A stretch of 64,000 nt of DNA from Narthecium ossifragum (taxonomy: Eukaryota; Streptophyta; Magnoliopsida; Dioscoreales; Nartheciaceae). Shown here piece by piece: positions 10,997-21,867 of this stretch (position 1 is its first letter; each line of letters begins with the position of its first letter). Both the position numbers and the translations under genes were made by a program. The stretch covers positions 15,083,297 through 15,147,296 of the forward strand of contig OY986966.1 in the NCBI GenBank assembly GCA_963920575.1. The letters are read 5' to 3'. The notes beneath the pieces were generated by a model, which saw nothing but the letters and a program-made list of their open reading frames with translations, was not told the origin of the DNA and made no database searches.

Positions 10997-12370
10997 TGAT
11001 GTGTTGTCGTAGGCACTCAAAAATAAAACCAATACTCGTTAAAATAAATGTAGTAGTGCGAGTACGAGTCGATCCCACGAAGAGCGTCTAATATAAGTTT
11101 TGTGCTATGTGAACAAAGATGGGGGGTTTTGAGAAAAACGAAAACAAAATAGAAATAATCTAAATTGAAGAAACAAATTGAATCAAGAGAACAAACCTTG
11201 GTCTAAGTCAACATCCACCATCGGAATCTTTATAACTGATCATTGATGCAAGTATATATCAATTCATACCATGAATATTCACCGTTCGAATTGAATTCGA
11301 ATCTCTCCTCAGTCATAGTTAATTAGAAACAAGCAATCTAATCAACCCTAACTACTAAACAACCTAAGACAAGCGCTATAGATTTAATCTAGTTGCAGCC
11401 TTAAGAGAAGAGAGATCGATGAAGCTAAACAACACAAGCACAAGCGGTTACATTTAATTTAGTCAAATGTTTTTCCTAAGATCTAAGAATATCTGAAATG
11501 CAGTAGATCATTAAACCCTAGTTGCTTCGCAGATCAGAGGGATCAAACAATTACGGATTTGATATCCAACCTAGCAGTAGATCGCAATGAACAATAAACT
11601 AGTAGGCCTTCTAGCAATTAGACAAGACAATCATGAATATAATCACAGAATAATATTCAATACTCAAATATAAACTGAAAAATAAAAATAGATTAGATCT
11701 CACAGTTTCATTGATTCCGATGTTTCAATTTCCTTGACCAAGAATCAAGATCTAGCCATGCAAGGCCATCAAGAACAATCCTCAAAAGATTCAAATAAGT
11801 AAGAGAAAACCTAGGAAAAAATATAAAAGAGTAGAAAGTAGCAGCCAAAAGTATCCAGGAATCCCCCTCAAACCCTAGAAAGAGTCCTATTTATAGCTTT
11901 AAGTGTCTCCATCCTCGGATTAGATCTGAACCATTGATTTTCTTCACTGGGAAAATAGAATTGATCCTTCCATGGGTGTAGGATCCATGTTTTCCATCAA
12001 AATCTTCAATTTCTGGCTACGTCCGAGTCGGATGGATCCTTCTCTCGGTGTAGGATCGATCTTGCTCAGTAGGATGGATAGTAGGATCGATCCTACTGTG
12101 AACATCTGAAAAGTATGCGTTCTGTCAGGTTGCTGCATAGAAGGATCGATCCTACTATGGGTGTAGGATCGATCTTTCTTTCCTGAGTATTTACTGTTTT
12201 GCCATCTAGACTGCGCCATCGGTACTAAAATTGTCGTAACTTCCTTTAGGAAACTCTAATTCATGAACCGTAAAATTCTCCAGAAACTATACTTCAAGAG
12301 CTTTCCAACTATATATGGGACATCATCTGGTTCTTCATCAGCAGGTACAGTGTAATCTTTAAAGTTGATC
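10997..12370 (-). repeat. Tandem unit B of the nested LTR
   Basis: Second copy of the 1.4-kb unit, starting TGATGTGTTGTCG. It is well conserved with unit A on both sides of the motif array but not within it. Confidence 0.8.
11959..12174. repeat. GATCGATC box array, unit B
   Basis: Boxes, some degenerate, start at 11959, 11982, 12031, 12054, 12073, 12085, 12144 and 12167; three pairs are spaced 23 bp. Spacers carry TGTAGGATCGATC and TAGGATCGATCCTA words not seen in unit A, although flanking sequence is collinear. Confidence 0.75.
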
Positions 12371-12673
12371 CATATACTCTTTTCATCTTCTTTTCGAACT
12401 TAAGGACTTCAATTGCATCCTAAATCAAAATATAGGAATGATGAGTGTATTTTGGTACCAAATAAGCACAGGAGACTAAGTATTAAGGGATAAAAATAGA
12501 ACATTATGCATCTTCATCATGATCCATATACTCTTTTCAGCTTCTTTCCGAACTTAAGGACTTCAATTGCATCGTAAATCAAAATATAATAATAATGAGT
12601 GTATTTAGGTACCAAATAAGCACATTAGACTAATTATTATGGGATAAAAATATAACATTATGCATCATCATCA
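12367..12673. repeat. 154-bp tandem duplication in the nested LTR tail
   Basis: GATCCATATACTCTTTTCA starts at 12367 and again at 12521, and each copy runs through GGTACCAAATAAGCACA to AACATTATGCATC. Confidence 0.9.
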
Positions 12674-14634
12674 ATAATCTTGGGAAATCTTCAACATAAA
12701 GGTTGTAGATCTCCAAGTCTACTTCCATATCCCATTGGTTTCATATTTTGCTGATATTTTTACGAATTGTGGTGATGTTTCTTCGAAAGTGTTGAAACAG
12801 AGAAATGGGAAAAAGTTGTAAAATTCATTGAAATTTTGACATCAAATCTATCCAATTCTTGGATATGATGTCCCTAGTAGGTATATTTATATCTGATCAT
12901 GTTTAATTGATAATTTGACGTCGTTTGGACGTCGAATTACTAAGATTTCATTTTCGCTAATCCTTGGTTACTGTAGCAACCGAAAATGGACAATTTCTTG
13001 TATTTCTATGATTTCTTTATACTTAACCCTTCTAGAATCATGAAATTAGTGCTCCTAGTATCATTTAGGGCTTGCATGGTCAATTGTGTGAGGTTTAGAT
13101 GGTTAATTGCGTGAATTTCGGCATGTCGATTGGTTTCTAACTTTCCTCTTGATTAGCATTTAAATCATGAACCATGCAATTATACATATGTGAATCTTGT
13201 ATATACATATAAACATATATGTGTAAGCCCTATGTAAGGCTCATGATTGAACCAAGGGAGTCATGCCCCTTGGGATGTTTAGATAGAGCTTTTAGGTCCA
13301 CCGTGGGCCCAAATTGCTTATTATGTGGTGGGGTGGTCAATCGGTGTGCCACCCCTTATGTTATTTTTAATTGTAATTAGTGGCCTGCTAGTGTCACATC
13401 CCGACCCAGAAAACCCATCCGGGCCGAGGCGTGAGGGTTCCTATTACTATTCACATCCAACTGGCGCGATACAAAGCGGAAAACATAGATAATTTAAACA
13501 ATTTAACTTCCAAGGATAAAGTTGTAATTCAATTAATAGAAACATCATGTTGTACTGTTTAAATATCCGATACAAATTCTTATCAAACTCCTCCAAGAGA
13601 AATATTATACATTTAATCCAAAAGTCCTCGAATGATGTCTAGAATATACAAGATTTGTCAAAAGTACAACTATTCTCCCACAGCAACCTCAAGCACCTCT
13701 GGAAGTCCTCGCGCCACCAAAAGCTGATCCCGTCGGCTCTACAGAAGAAGAACTGGCGCATGCACCTGCAAACGCAGCCCAGGTAGGAGTGAGTGATAAG
13801 CTCAGTAGGGTTCTACTCTACGGCACACTGAAGGGAGGAAAACAACAACTGTGACGTCTCCCCACTCAAGTCTAAGGAATGCCACGGGGTTCCACAACCC
13901 CTATCGATGTCCCAAGGGCTCCTGCGATGAAACCTCTCTACTAAACAAGTTACCAGGAGGCTACGGAACAATCACATGCAGGATCACCCTTACCCAAGCA
14001 GGATTCCCATGCCTTGGGGACCCACGTCGGGAACGCATCGACATCCATCTTTAGCACTTGGCATTGGGAAGACAACACGACCTTTAAACCTCAAAGTAAA
14101 TATGATCATAGCCAACTACATCATATCCTCGATAACATGATATTCCAATGATACAATCACATCCTAAGCCTTACTACCCAGCCGTGATCCTAAGGCTAGA
14201 TCCGACCTACCCGAGAGCCTCGGATCGGCAATCAACCCATCGCCCCGTCTAACCTGATATGCCTCTAATGCATACAGTGCATGAACATATGCAAACATCT
14301 AACCTGGATGTCTCTATATGCCACAACATCAATTACAAGTTCAACAGTTATACAATAGCCCTCGACACTTGCTGGCAACGGGCTAAGGTTCCACAATAAC
14401 ACGTAAGCTAGCACTCATAGCTAGCTAACGGCTAGGAAAATGATAAGCATTTAAATTACCATCCAACTAAGTATTTAAATGCGAGTCAATCTAAACACAC
14501 GATTCAATTCTCAATCTCAATCAAATCCATTGAAAACTCCGTGATAACAATATGCATGCTTACTAACATGATTGGATATCTATCATGAATGAAAAGCCAA
14601 TCAAAGGAAGCCAGAAAACCCTATTCAGAGGCTC

Positions 14635-14965
14635 ACGGTCGATCCGACAGTCGACAGTGAGACCAAAAAGTGGGAAGATCATGAAGGTCACGGTCGATCG
14701 GAACATCGATCCTGGAGAGCCAAAAGGGAGACAGAGCCTCACGGTTGATGTGACAGTCGATCCGACGGTCGACCGTGAGGTAAAGTGGGAAAAATGATAA
14801 GAACCCACAGTCGATCGGGATATCGACCCTGGGAGACCCAAAATGGGACAGAGCTTCACGGTCGATGCGACGGTCGATCGATGCGACGGTCGATCTGACG
14901 GTCGACCGTGAGACCCAAAATAAGCGTGCCAATGCCTGATGGTCGATCCAACGATCGACTATCAA
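14635..14965. repeat. CACGGTCGAT dyad array in LTR 4
   Basis: About seven dyads of the form CACGGTCGAT...TCGACCGTGAG or close variants lie at 14635-14662, 14691-14713, 14740-14779, 14808-14831, 14858-14912 and 14939-14962. Each can form a stem of 8-10 bp. Spacers between dyads are unrelated. Confidence 0.75.
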
Positions 14966-15429
14966 GCCTTGTGCACAGTTCCTACGAAAAATGCCAGAAA
15001 TCCAATTTCTTGGATTTGATCTATCAAAACTCATTGGAAATCGATTAAACTTTGCAGGCACCCGTAGCAAATGATGGGGAAGCTATCGATACGAAGAAAA
15101 CACGATTTTGATGGTTAAATCTCAAATCTAGGTCTAAACGGCCAAAAACTGACGATAATACGAGAATCGTCCGATAAAATACGAAAACCAAGAGGTAGAA
15201 ATACTCTAAGCAAGCTATAACACTCATGTATTAAGTTACACAACATTCTACCAAGTATTCGTACCTGAAAAACACAATAAACCTATCCTAGGAGAACCCT
15301 ATCATACGATTGGGGTAGAAACACCTACTCGATCAAGTAGGACAGCTCCTCCACGCGTTCCCCAAGCTCGATCGCCAAGATCCGCTCCTCGAAGATCACG
15401 CCTCCAAGCCCTAGCTCAGCCGGTAGGGG

Positions 15430-15456
15430 GGAGAGAGAGAGAGAGAGAGAGAGAGA
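15430..15456. repeat. (GA)n microsatellite
   Basis: Uninterrupted GA dinucleotides within LTR 4, placed in its 5' leader on the minus strand. Confidence 0.95.
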
Positions 15457-17095
15457 TAACGATAGCAGAGGAAGGAAAAAGAAAGGAAAGAGAGAGAAGT
15501 CAGGTATTTATAGAGATCAGGATCTGATCTCGGTTGTCCGATTTGATCTTTCCCGATCGAGCTCTGATCTTCCGATCGAATTCACGCTTAAGGTTCTAGT
15601 CAATCTCATACATCAATCCAAGGCTGTGTGTGTGTTACGCAGGTGTGAAATCGATCACCGGGTGCAATTTACCAAATTGCCCCTGGGGTCACAAGAGCAA
15701 TACGATCAACCTAATCGCACCCGACGTGAAACCAAATCAACAGAAAATTGCGCTTGACCCACGCGGTCAAGCTAAGTCAGAGGAACTGGTCCTCACAACT
15801 TGTGTGCCACCTATGTGATTATGCTTGTTTATTGCTTCCTGATAATTTACTGGGGGTGTGCCCCGTTGTAGGATTTCGGTTGACGGCCGGTGTATGTCGT
15901 CGTAATATCAAAATTTGGTTTGTAACTTACTTGTTATTGGCTTGCGTCGACGATATATTGTTAAATGCTTTCTTTGAGGGATGTTTGCGTCGATGATATA
16001 TTGTTAAGTTGCTTGTTTAGCCTTGCGAAGGCTTGTGGGCATGTTGCACCCTTTTTATGTTTAGTTAAACCCTTATTACACTTTATAACTTATTAACCCC
16101 TTGGGCAAGCGGAATGCTATGCCTAGTCTTTTATTTTCGTATGATATATTGCTGCATGTCTTGATTCATTTATGTGCGCATGAACATTACATGCATCTGA
16201 TTGCATTAGAAGCATAAGGTTAGGACGTAGGTGAATAGGGGTTTCGTCGATCCAAGGGTTCGGGCAGCTCGGATCTAGCTCTAGGACCGAGGCTGGGTAG
16301 TAAGGTTTCAGGCACGATTAATATGTTGAATCTCTGTATTCTCGAGGATAGTGTCTAATTGGCTACAATTTGGTGTGGTTGAGGTTTAGTTGGTGTGTTG
16401 GGACTTTCGATCCCATGTGCCTAGGCGGGAACTCCATCCCGGTTGCCATTCTTGCAGAAAATTCCCTCTTAGGCATGGTGGAGGAAGGGGCCAGGGGTCC
16501 GTTAGTGTTTATCTCGTTTCCCTCCCACGTGCGTCGTTGTTCACGTTGCGGCTGGGGATGAGGGGCGGTGCAATGTGAGAGTTCATGTATCCCAACCTAG
16601 GGCTGTGGAGAAGTCTTACGCCCTTGTGTTGCCTTCATTTGTGTGTGGCGTAGAGTGAAACCCTATTGAGCTTATCACTCACTACTATACAGGCTGTGTT
16701 TTGCAGGTGCAAGAACCAGTTCTTCTTCGGTAGTCCCAGCTGTACAGGCGTTTGATAGTGTTTCGACATTTGGAGGTGTTTGATGATCCTGGGGTCCAGT
16801 TTGGAGTTTACAGTATTATAGTTGTATAAATGTATAATTTCTCTCTTTGATGATTTTGTTATTTATATATGTCATATATTTGAGGGTTGTTATCTTTATT
16901 GTATAAATTGGGATTGTATCAGAAATTGTATTAGTGCAACTGTATTGCAATTGTTAGAATTGCTAATTGACCCTAGGTATAAATAGTTTAAATTTATCAT
17001 GAAATTGATATACTATGCATAGGATTTAAACAAAGAATTTTTAGGGTAGACTCACACCGTCCATCCGGATGGGATTTTTAGGTCTTGGCGTGACA

Positions 17096-17640
17096 AATCA
17101 GCTTGCAATCAGATCAGATCCAGGCTGATAGCTCGATAAAATCAATTTGGTCAAGTCTGAATTGTTGGATCTGGGTTTGATCGGATTGAGCTGACAAGAT
17201 CAAGTCAGACCCAATCTGGTGGACTGGATCGAGTTTGATCAAATCTGTTCTAACTAGAGAGCTTGGGATCAGCTCATATTTTGATTGGATGGCTGAGAAC
17301 TTACTGGTATTGGATCGACGGCAAGAGAACCTCGCCGGAGCTCGGGACCAACTGAAGAGGGTTCACCTAGGCCTGGGAAGTTGATCCAACGACTTAACTC
17401 ATTTTCTTGTTTATTGGACAAAGGTTACAGAAGTTTAGCGCAAAGCATATCAGAGTTGGCAAAAGTTTGGCACAAATCATATCAGAGGCGACGGTTATTG
17501 AAGTTCACAGTTGGCGAGATAGTGTTCTTGAGGATGGTTTAATGCAGTGGTTGAGATAGGTTGGCCAAGGATAAACTAACATTGTGATGCATTGGCTATT
17601 TTGAGATTTCAGGCCACACCAGAGAAATTGCGGATAACTT
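17096..17640 (+). other. Degraded Gypsy internal sequence
   Basis: No open frame is kept. It precedes recognisable integrase-region remnants and contains repeated GATCAGAT/GGATCGAG words. It is probably the decayed 5' part of the same element. Confidence 0.4.
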
Positions 17641-17955
17641 CATCTCGCACCTGACAATTGTGTTTCCTACCGCCATGTGTCTATGCTAAGGAGATGGTAT
17701 CCAGATCCTTCGTGTGTTATCAGTTTCGGCGATGTACAGTTCGAGCCAGATGTGTTGCACACTGAGTTGCCTGTTCAGGTAATCAACATGAGGAATCATG
17801 TCTTGAGAGGCAAGACAATCCGTTGGTTTGAGTTCTTTGGAGACACTGAGGCGTTTGGGTTGACTTGGGAGCACTGGAAGCGCATGTGCAAAGAGTTGTC
17901 CCAAGTGGTTCTTACCCCGAGATGTATCTCCTATTGTGGCCATTACGGGCATTGA
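17641..17955 (+). pseudogene. Ty3/Gypsy polyprotein C-terminal remnant
   Basis: The readable frame carries VSMLRRWYPDPSCVISF and, further on, LPVQVINMRNHVLRGKTIRW. These are the conserved words that follow the integrase in plant Del/Tekay-type Gypsy elements (the HVSxLRRYxPDPSHV and PVxILDxKxxxLRxKxI motifs). After that the frame is disturbed: fragments of the VLWxH...ATWE chromodomain-like end are split between frames. No catalytic domain remains. The polypurine tract and 3' LTR follow at about 18.09 kb. The assignment to Del/Tekay comes from these motifs only. Confidence 0.7.
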
Positions 17956-18359
17956 TGCATGGTGTTATGTGGTTGCTCGGATCGTGAGCTTTCTAACCTT
18001 CTTGTCTTGTGCATGTATGCTTTGTTTCTGCTCCGTTGTTTTCAGCCCTACCCTTACCAAATTCCAAGGACGAAATTCCTTTAAAAGCCATAGGCTGTGA
18101 GAACCTTACCTCTAACCTGGTTCAACTGTGTAGACCGAGGGTTTGGCTTGGTTGGTTTGGCTCAGTTTGGCTTGGTTGGTTTGGCTCGCGTCGATCATTG
18201 CAACTTCATGAGAAATTTGGTAATTTGCTATACACACGGCCTTGGGGATGATTTATGTGGTTGTTAGTCCCTAATCTAGCTCTTTTATGGTATCCTTATG
18301 TCATCCATCATCCTTATAACCCCTAATGCCTTAGATGGTCATCATGTGGCGCCATCTAA

Positions 18360-18367
18360 TATAAATA
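18360..18367 (+). promoter_or_regulatory. LTR TATA box
   Basis: TATAAATA about 265 bp into the LTR, followed by GGATGAGC and a leader without ATG-rich sequence. This is the expected position of an LTR promoter. Confidence 0.5.
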
Positions 18368-19404
18368 GGATGAGCTTTTAGAAAACCCCCTCTTTCCTCT
18401 CATTAGGATTATTATTAGAAGGTTAGAGACCATTGGAGGCTTGGAGGGGGGCTAAACCATCAAATCTTGGAGGGCCAAAAGTTTGGAGGGAGCTAAATCT
18501 AGGCCATCCTAAATTTAGGAAGCAAAACTTGGAAATGATTAGTTGTTAGAATTAGGATTTCTACCTCTAAACCTTTATTTAGGACATATGTTGTTAGATT
18601 GAATGGGTTCTTTGTGATTTCCTCTTTTCCAATATGTTTGTTAGCATGCTATCATGGTTAGCCCTTAGATCTATCTTGTTTGGTGTTTATTTGTTTGGCA
18701 TTATGGGTTTTGGCCTCAATCGAGAGGATTTTTCGAGTTAGGTTTCTGATGGCTTCCCGAACTCGGTTTGATCTAAATTTTTTATATGTTGTTTCAGATA
18801 TAGGTTAAAGCCTAACTATAAAATTTGGTGAGATTTGGATGCATTTTGAGATAATTATGACTTATTTTCTTGTTTCGGGCGGCAAGTGGCAAGTTGGGGA
18901 TTTCAATGGGTTTTTTATATCAGTTTGAGCCAATTTTTGGATATGTTGTTGTTCATGGCGAATAGAGATTATCCGTAAATTTTCATATGATATGAATGAA
19001 TACATTGCTATTTATGGTCTATTTTCCATTTCTTCCGATTCGGGTTTTCGACGCTCGATCAAGAAGATTTTGGATTTTTCGCTTCCCAACCTCCGTTTAA
19101 TCTTCATTTTTGATATGTTATTCTTGATACTTGATAGAGCTGATCATTTTGATGAATTTTGAGGCAATTATGGTCATTTTTACTAATTCTGACTGTAGGT
19201 AGTAATATGAGGTTTTCATTTACTTTGTTTTCTCCGTTTGGGCTAAATTTTGAATATGTGATTCTGAGCATATTGATGAGTATGCATGTCAATTTTCATG
19301 TCAATTGGATGGATTTAGTGAAAGTTATATCGTGCTTATCTACTTAGTAGTTTCATGCAATTTAGGGCTTTATGTTTGAATGTTGTCATGTTACCTACTA
19401 TGTA

Positions 19405-19405
<1 letters not shown>

Positions 19406-19479
<74 letters not shown>
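19406..19479. repeat. (TA)n microsatellite
   Basis: About 37 TA dinucleotides. The open frame encoding alternating Tyr-Ile across it is an artefact. Confidence 0.97.
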
Positions 19480-19483
<4 letters not shown>

Positions 19484-20122
19484 CTAGGCCTTAATGGCCG
19501 AGCCTCACGTAGGCTTTATGCTAAACCGGGGGAGTCATGCCCCCATGAATGTTTAGTTAAATAGTTGGTCAAAGGTGTACTTTGATGGAATGAATACTTA
19601 TATGCATGGTTTGTATTTGAATGAATGCCGACGTGGATGGCTTGTGTGTGAGTTTATGTGAAATGACTTGGACGTACGCTCATGAGGAGCGGATGGTTAT
19701 ATGTGAGCTTGGCTTTGCATAAACTTGGATGTTGAATAACCCTTGAAGGGTTGTATTATATATCTTATGTCGTTTTATGTCATATTATGCCTCTTACATG
19801 CCTTATGAGTTAACTCTCTTATTTAGTTAATGCATATTAGCCATTATATGATGAGATGTTATATCATTGCATGCTTATATTCTTTGAATGCTCTTACTCA
19901 TTCATGTGTAATGTTTGCATTTAAAGCATTAGGGATAGGTTATGGACGATGTGGTTAATCGCCGATGGGGGACTCGGGTAGCCCTAGGGTTGGGGCTTAG
20001 GTAGAGTTAATAGAGGTGGAGCTCGTCGGTGACGGAAGAGAAGATTAAGAGGTGGTGGTTATGAGTTCCCCGGAGGTGGTGGTTGGAGACTGACGAGGTC
20101 GAAAACGTCCGACCGTGTCACA

Positions 20123-21248
20123 GGAAAGGAGAGGTCGCGAGTGAAAAAATAAGATGGCATTATCATCTTTTGTCAGAGGTTTTGGGTTTATTGCCCCGAA
20201 AGCTTTCTGACTGGCCTAATAACAAATGCCACGTGGCTTTGAGTCTTTGACCAATTCCCCCTTTATTTTAACTCACATGTCTTTTAATATGTTATAACTA
20301 TTCTAATTCGTGCAAGAAACAATAACCAAAATTTTATCTGTTAGGTGGAAATTTTAACCTACGGGGCTTTTTGTAATGAAAATGAATCAGAGAATAGGCA
20401 AATCGCAAATACCCGATCGCGTAATTTTTAAAAACAGATAACACTAGCCTAAGCGGGATTCAGATCGAGAACCCAAGACCACCTCACGCGTTCTTAACCA
20501 TACATGCACTTGGGTGCTTAATTAAGAAACTTTAGAGCTCAGCAACGGCTTCTAGATACACGACGCAAGTTGGACCCCTAAACAAAGGTGACCAACCGAA
20601 TTATTTTAACAAAAAATAAACCAAACATTCACAAGCACATAACACATGTTTGTGACGATATAATGGGTCGAAAGAGTAGGTAGTGTGACACGCATCCTAT
20701 TCATTGATATGTTCCATTCCAACTTGATAACCAGAGGCTTTAAAATATCACCTTCGGTTGAATTTTAGTTATAATAATAAAGATAACTTTTCTATAAGCT
20801 ATAAAAAAATGGTTAGCGGTACTTCTAAGTTATCGGGATTAAGACATGCATTGTGAGAGGTCACGAAATCTATACCCGGTCTTTCTTCTAGTTATTTTTA
20901 TTATGATTAGTTAAACTGTTATAGTAGCTTGAGAGGGCAAATGTCCCACATAATGATCACATACTAGTCTCGTCAAGTGTAACTGCGTCCAATTATTCAT
21001 GTTAAATATCAAATTACTGTAAAGCAATGTTTATCTTCTTCAGATTCTACTGAGCCTATAGATAATGATGGGTCTTAGTTAATGTTTTTCCCACTCTCTT
21101 CACATGTATATGCCTATATAAATATATCAATAGATATATGGCTGATTACTTTTGACCAAAGCCAATTCTCCATCGTCTTCACATCTTTCAACTACTGTCC
21201 ACATCTGTACCTTGGTCAGGTTTCTAGGTGGATTTAAGCCATCATTCT
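20123..21248. other. Unique intergenic sequence of the duplicated unit
   Basis: AT-rich, no coding potential. It is paired with about 48780-49930 in copy 2 with few differences. Confidence 0.5.
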
Positions 21249-21526
21249 AAGGTCGTTTGGTTTCAAGCACAAAATGAGAATAAAAATCAGAATGGAAATG
21301 AAATGGAAATGAATAGTGGAATAGGAATGAAACATTTTACGACGTCAAGATTTGGAATAGAAATCATGATTAAAGCTGTTTGGTATTAAAAAATGAGTGT
21401 AAGAAAGAAGTGAAAATAAAATATAAATGATCAAATTATTTTAAAACAGCTATTCCATTATATGAATGAAGCATTCCATTTTTCTTTTTAATATCTAACC
21501 AAACTAAGTAACGGGTTTTAAACAGA
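21249..21526. mobile_element. MITE-like element, truncated by the MULE
   Basis: Starts at GTCGTTTGGTTTCAAGCAC and is rich in GGAATG/CATTCC words pointing inward from both ends. The copy at 49932-50225 continues to a right end CAACCAAACG, the inverted complement of the left end. Here that right end is missing because the MULE begins at 21526. Confidence 0.5.
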
Positions 21527-21713
21527 AATTTGACAAATCGGGGGAATGGGTCAAACCCCCATAAGTCTAACTTATGGAGGCCAAAAACACATCTAAACAG
21601 TTTTTCGGATAAAAACCCCGTCCACCTGGCAAACGACGCCTCCGTTAACCTATTCCTGCGAAAAAAAGCCAGTGCCGGTTTAAAACCTAGTCCTCCACTG
21701 GTTCCTTCCCCTC

Positions 21714-21853
21714 CCCTACCCCACTACGGCTACTCCCGCCATCCAAAACCCAGTCCAATCTCCGCCGGTTCGTAGCTCCTCTTCCCCTACCCCACTACGG
21801 CTACTCCCGCCATCCAAAACCCAACCAGAGCACCGCCAGTTCGTAGCTCCTCT
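21714..21853. repeat. 70-bp tandem duplication in the ULP1-like gene leader
   Basis: CCCCTACCCCACTACGGCTA starts at 21714 and 21784. Both copies end in GTTCGTAGCTCCTCTT, immediately before the ATG-bearing exon. Confidence 0.9.
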
Positions 21854-21867
21854 TTTCTAGCATCAAA

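Larger units (their letters stand above)
9578..12673 (-). mobile_element. Nested LTR with internal tandem duplications
   Basis: The insertion begins TGGTGCGTTGTCG and ends CATCATCATCA, flanked by perfect 5-bp duplications ATAAT (9573-9577 and 12674-12678). It consists of two tandem copies of a ~1.4-kb unit (9578-10996 and 10997-12370) and a tail containing a second, 154-bp duplication. On the minus strand each unit has a TATA box (AGCTATAAATAGG, near 10462-10474 and 11888-11900) and near its end GGGATCGACTCGTACTC, a sequence typical of the 3' part of plant Gypsy LTRs; this sets the likely orientation. No protein-coding domain is present. Confidence 0.7.
13392..15797 (-). mobile_element. Solo LTR 4 of the TGTGAGGAC family, reverse orientation
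   Basis: On the plus strand it begins TGTCACATCCCGACC and ends GGTCCTCACA, the reverse complement of the family ends, and is 2406 bp long. It splits LTR 3: sequences on both sides are collinear with LTRs 1 and 2. The flanks GCTAG and ACTTG match at 3 of 5 positions, so the target duplication is eroded or the ends are shifted. The minus-strand TATA box is CTATAAATACCTG (15505-15517). Confidence 0.75.
8877..17095 (+). mobile_element. Solo LTR 3 of the TGTGAGGAC family, with two nested insertions
   Basis: The left end TGTGAGGACTCG at 8877 and right end CTTGGCGTGACA at 17095 match the family ends. The flanks AATCG (8872-8876) and AATCA (17096-17100) form a 5-bp target duplication with one mismatch. 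Removing the nested LTRs at 9578-12673 and 13392-15797 leaves about 2.7 kb, close to the 2.3-2.4 kb of the other members. Order is kept across the gaps: GTTGTAGATCTC at 12697, a GGGAGTCATGCCCC block at 13255, the TTGCAGGTGC...TTCTTCGGT block near 16700, and TATAAATGTATAATTTC near 16825. Confidence 0.75.
18096..20122 (+). mobile_element. 3' LTR of the degraded Gypsy element (3' boundary uncertain)
   Basis: It starts TGTGAGAACCTTACC right after AATTCCAAGGACGAAATTCC, the familiar sequence before the 3' LTR of plant Gypsy elements. A TATA box (TATAAATA, 18360-18367) and a GGGGGAGTCATGCCCC block near 19529, also seen in LTR 3, support it as an LTR. The end at GACCGTGTCACA is a guess from the TG...CA rule. 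The tandem duplication breakpoint at 19666 lies inside it. Confidence 0.55.

Noticed and set aside
19355..19564. Open frame of 69 codons across the (TA)n run
   Set aside because: Alternating Tyr-Ile from a microsatellite; not a gene.
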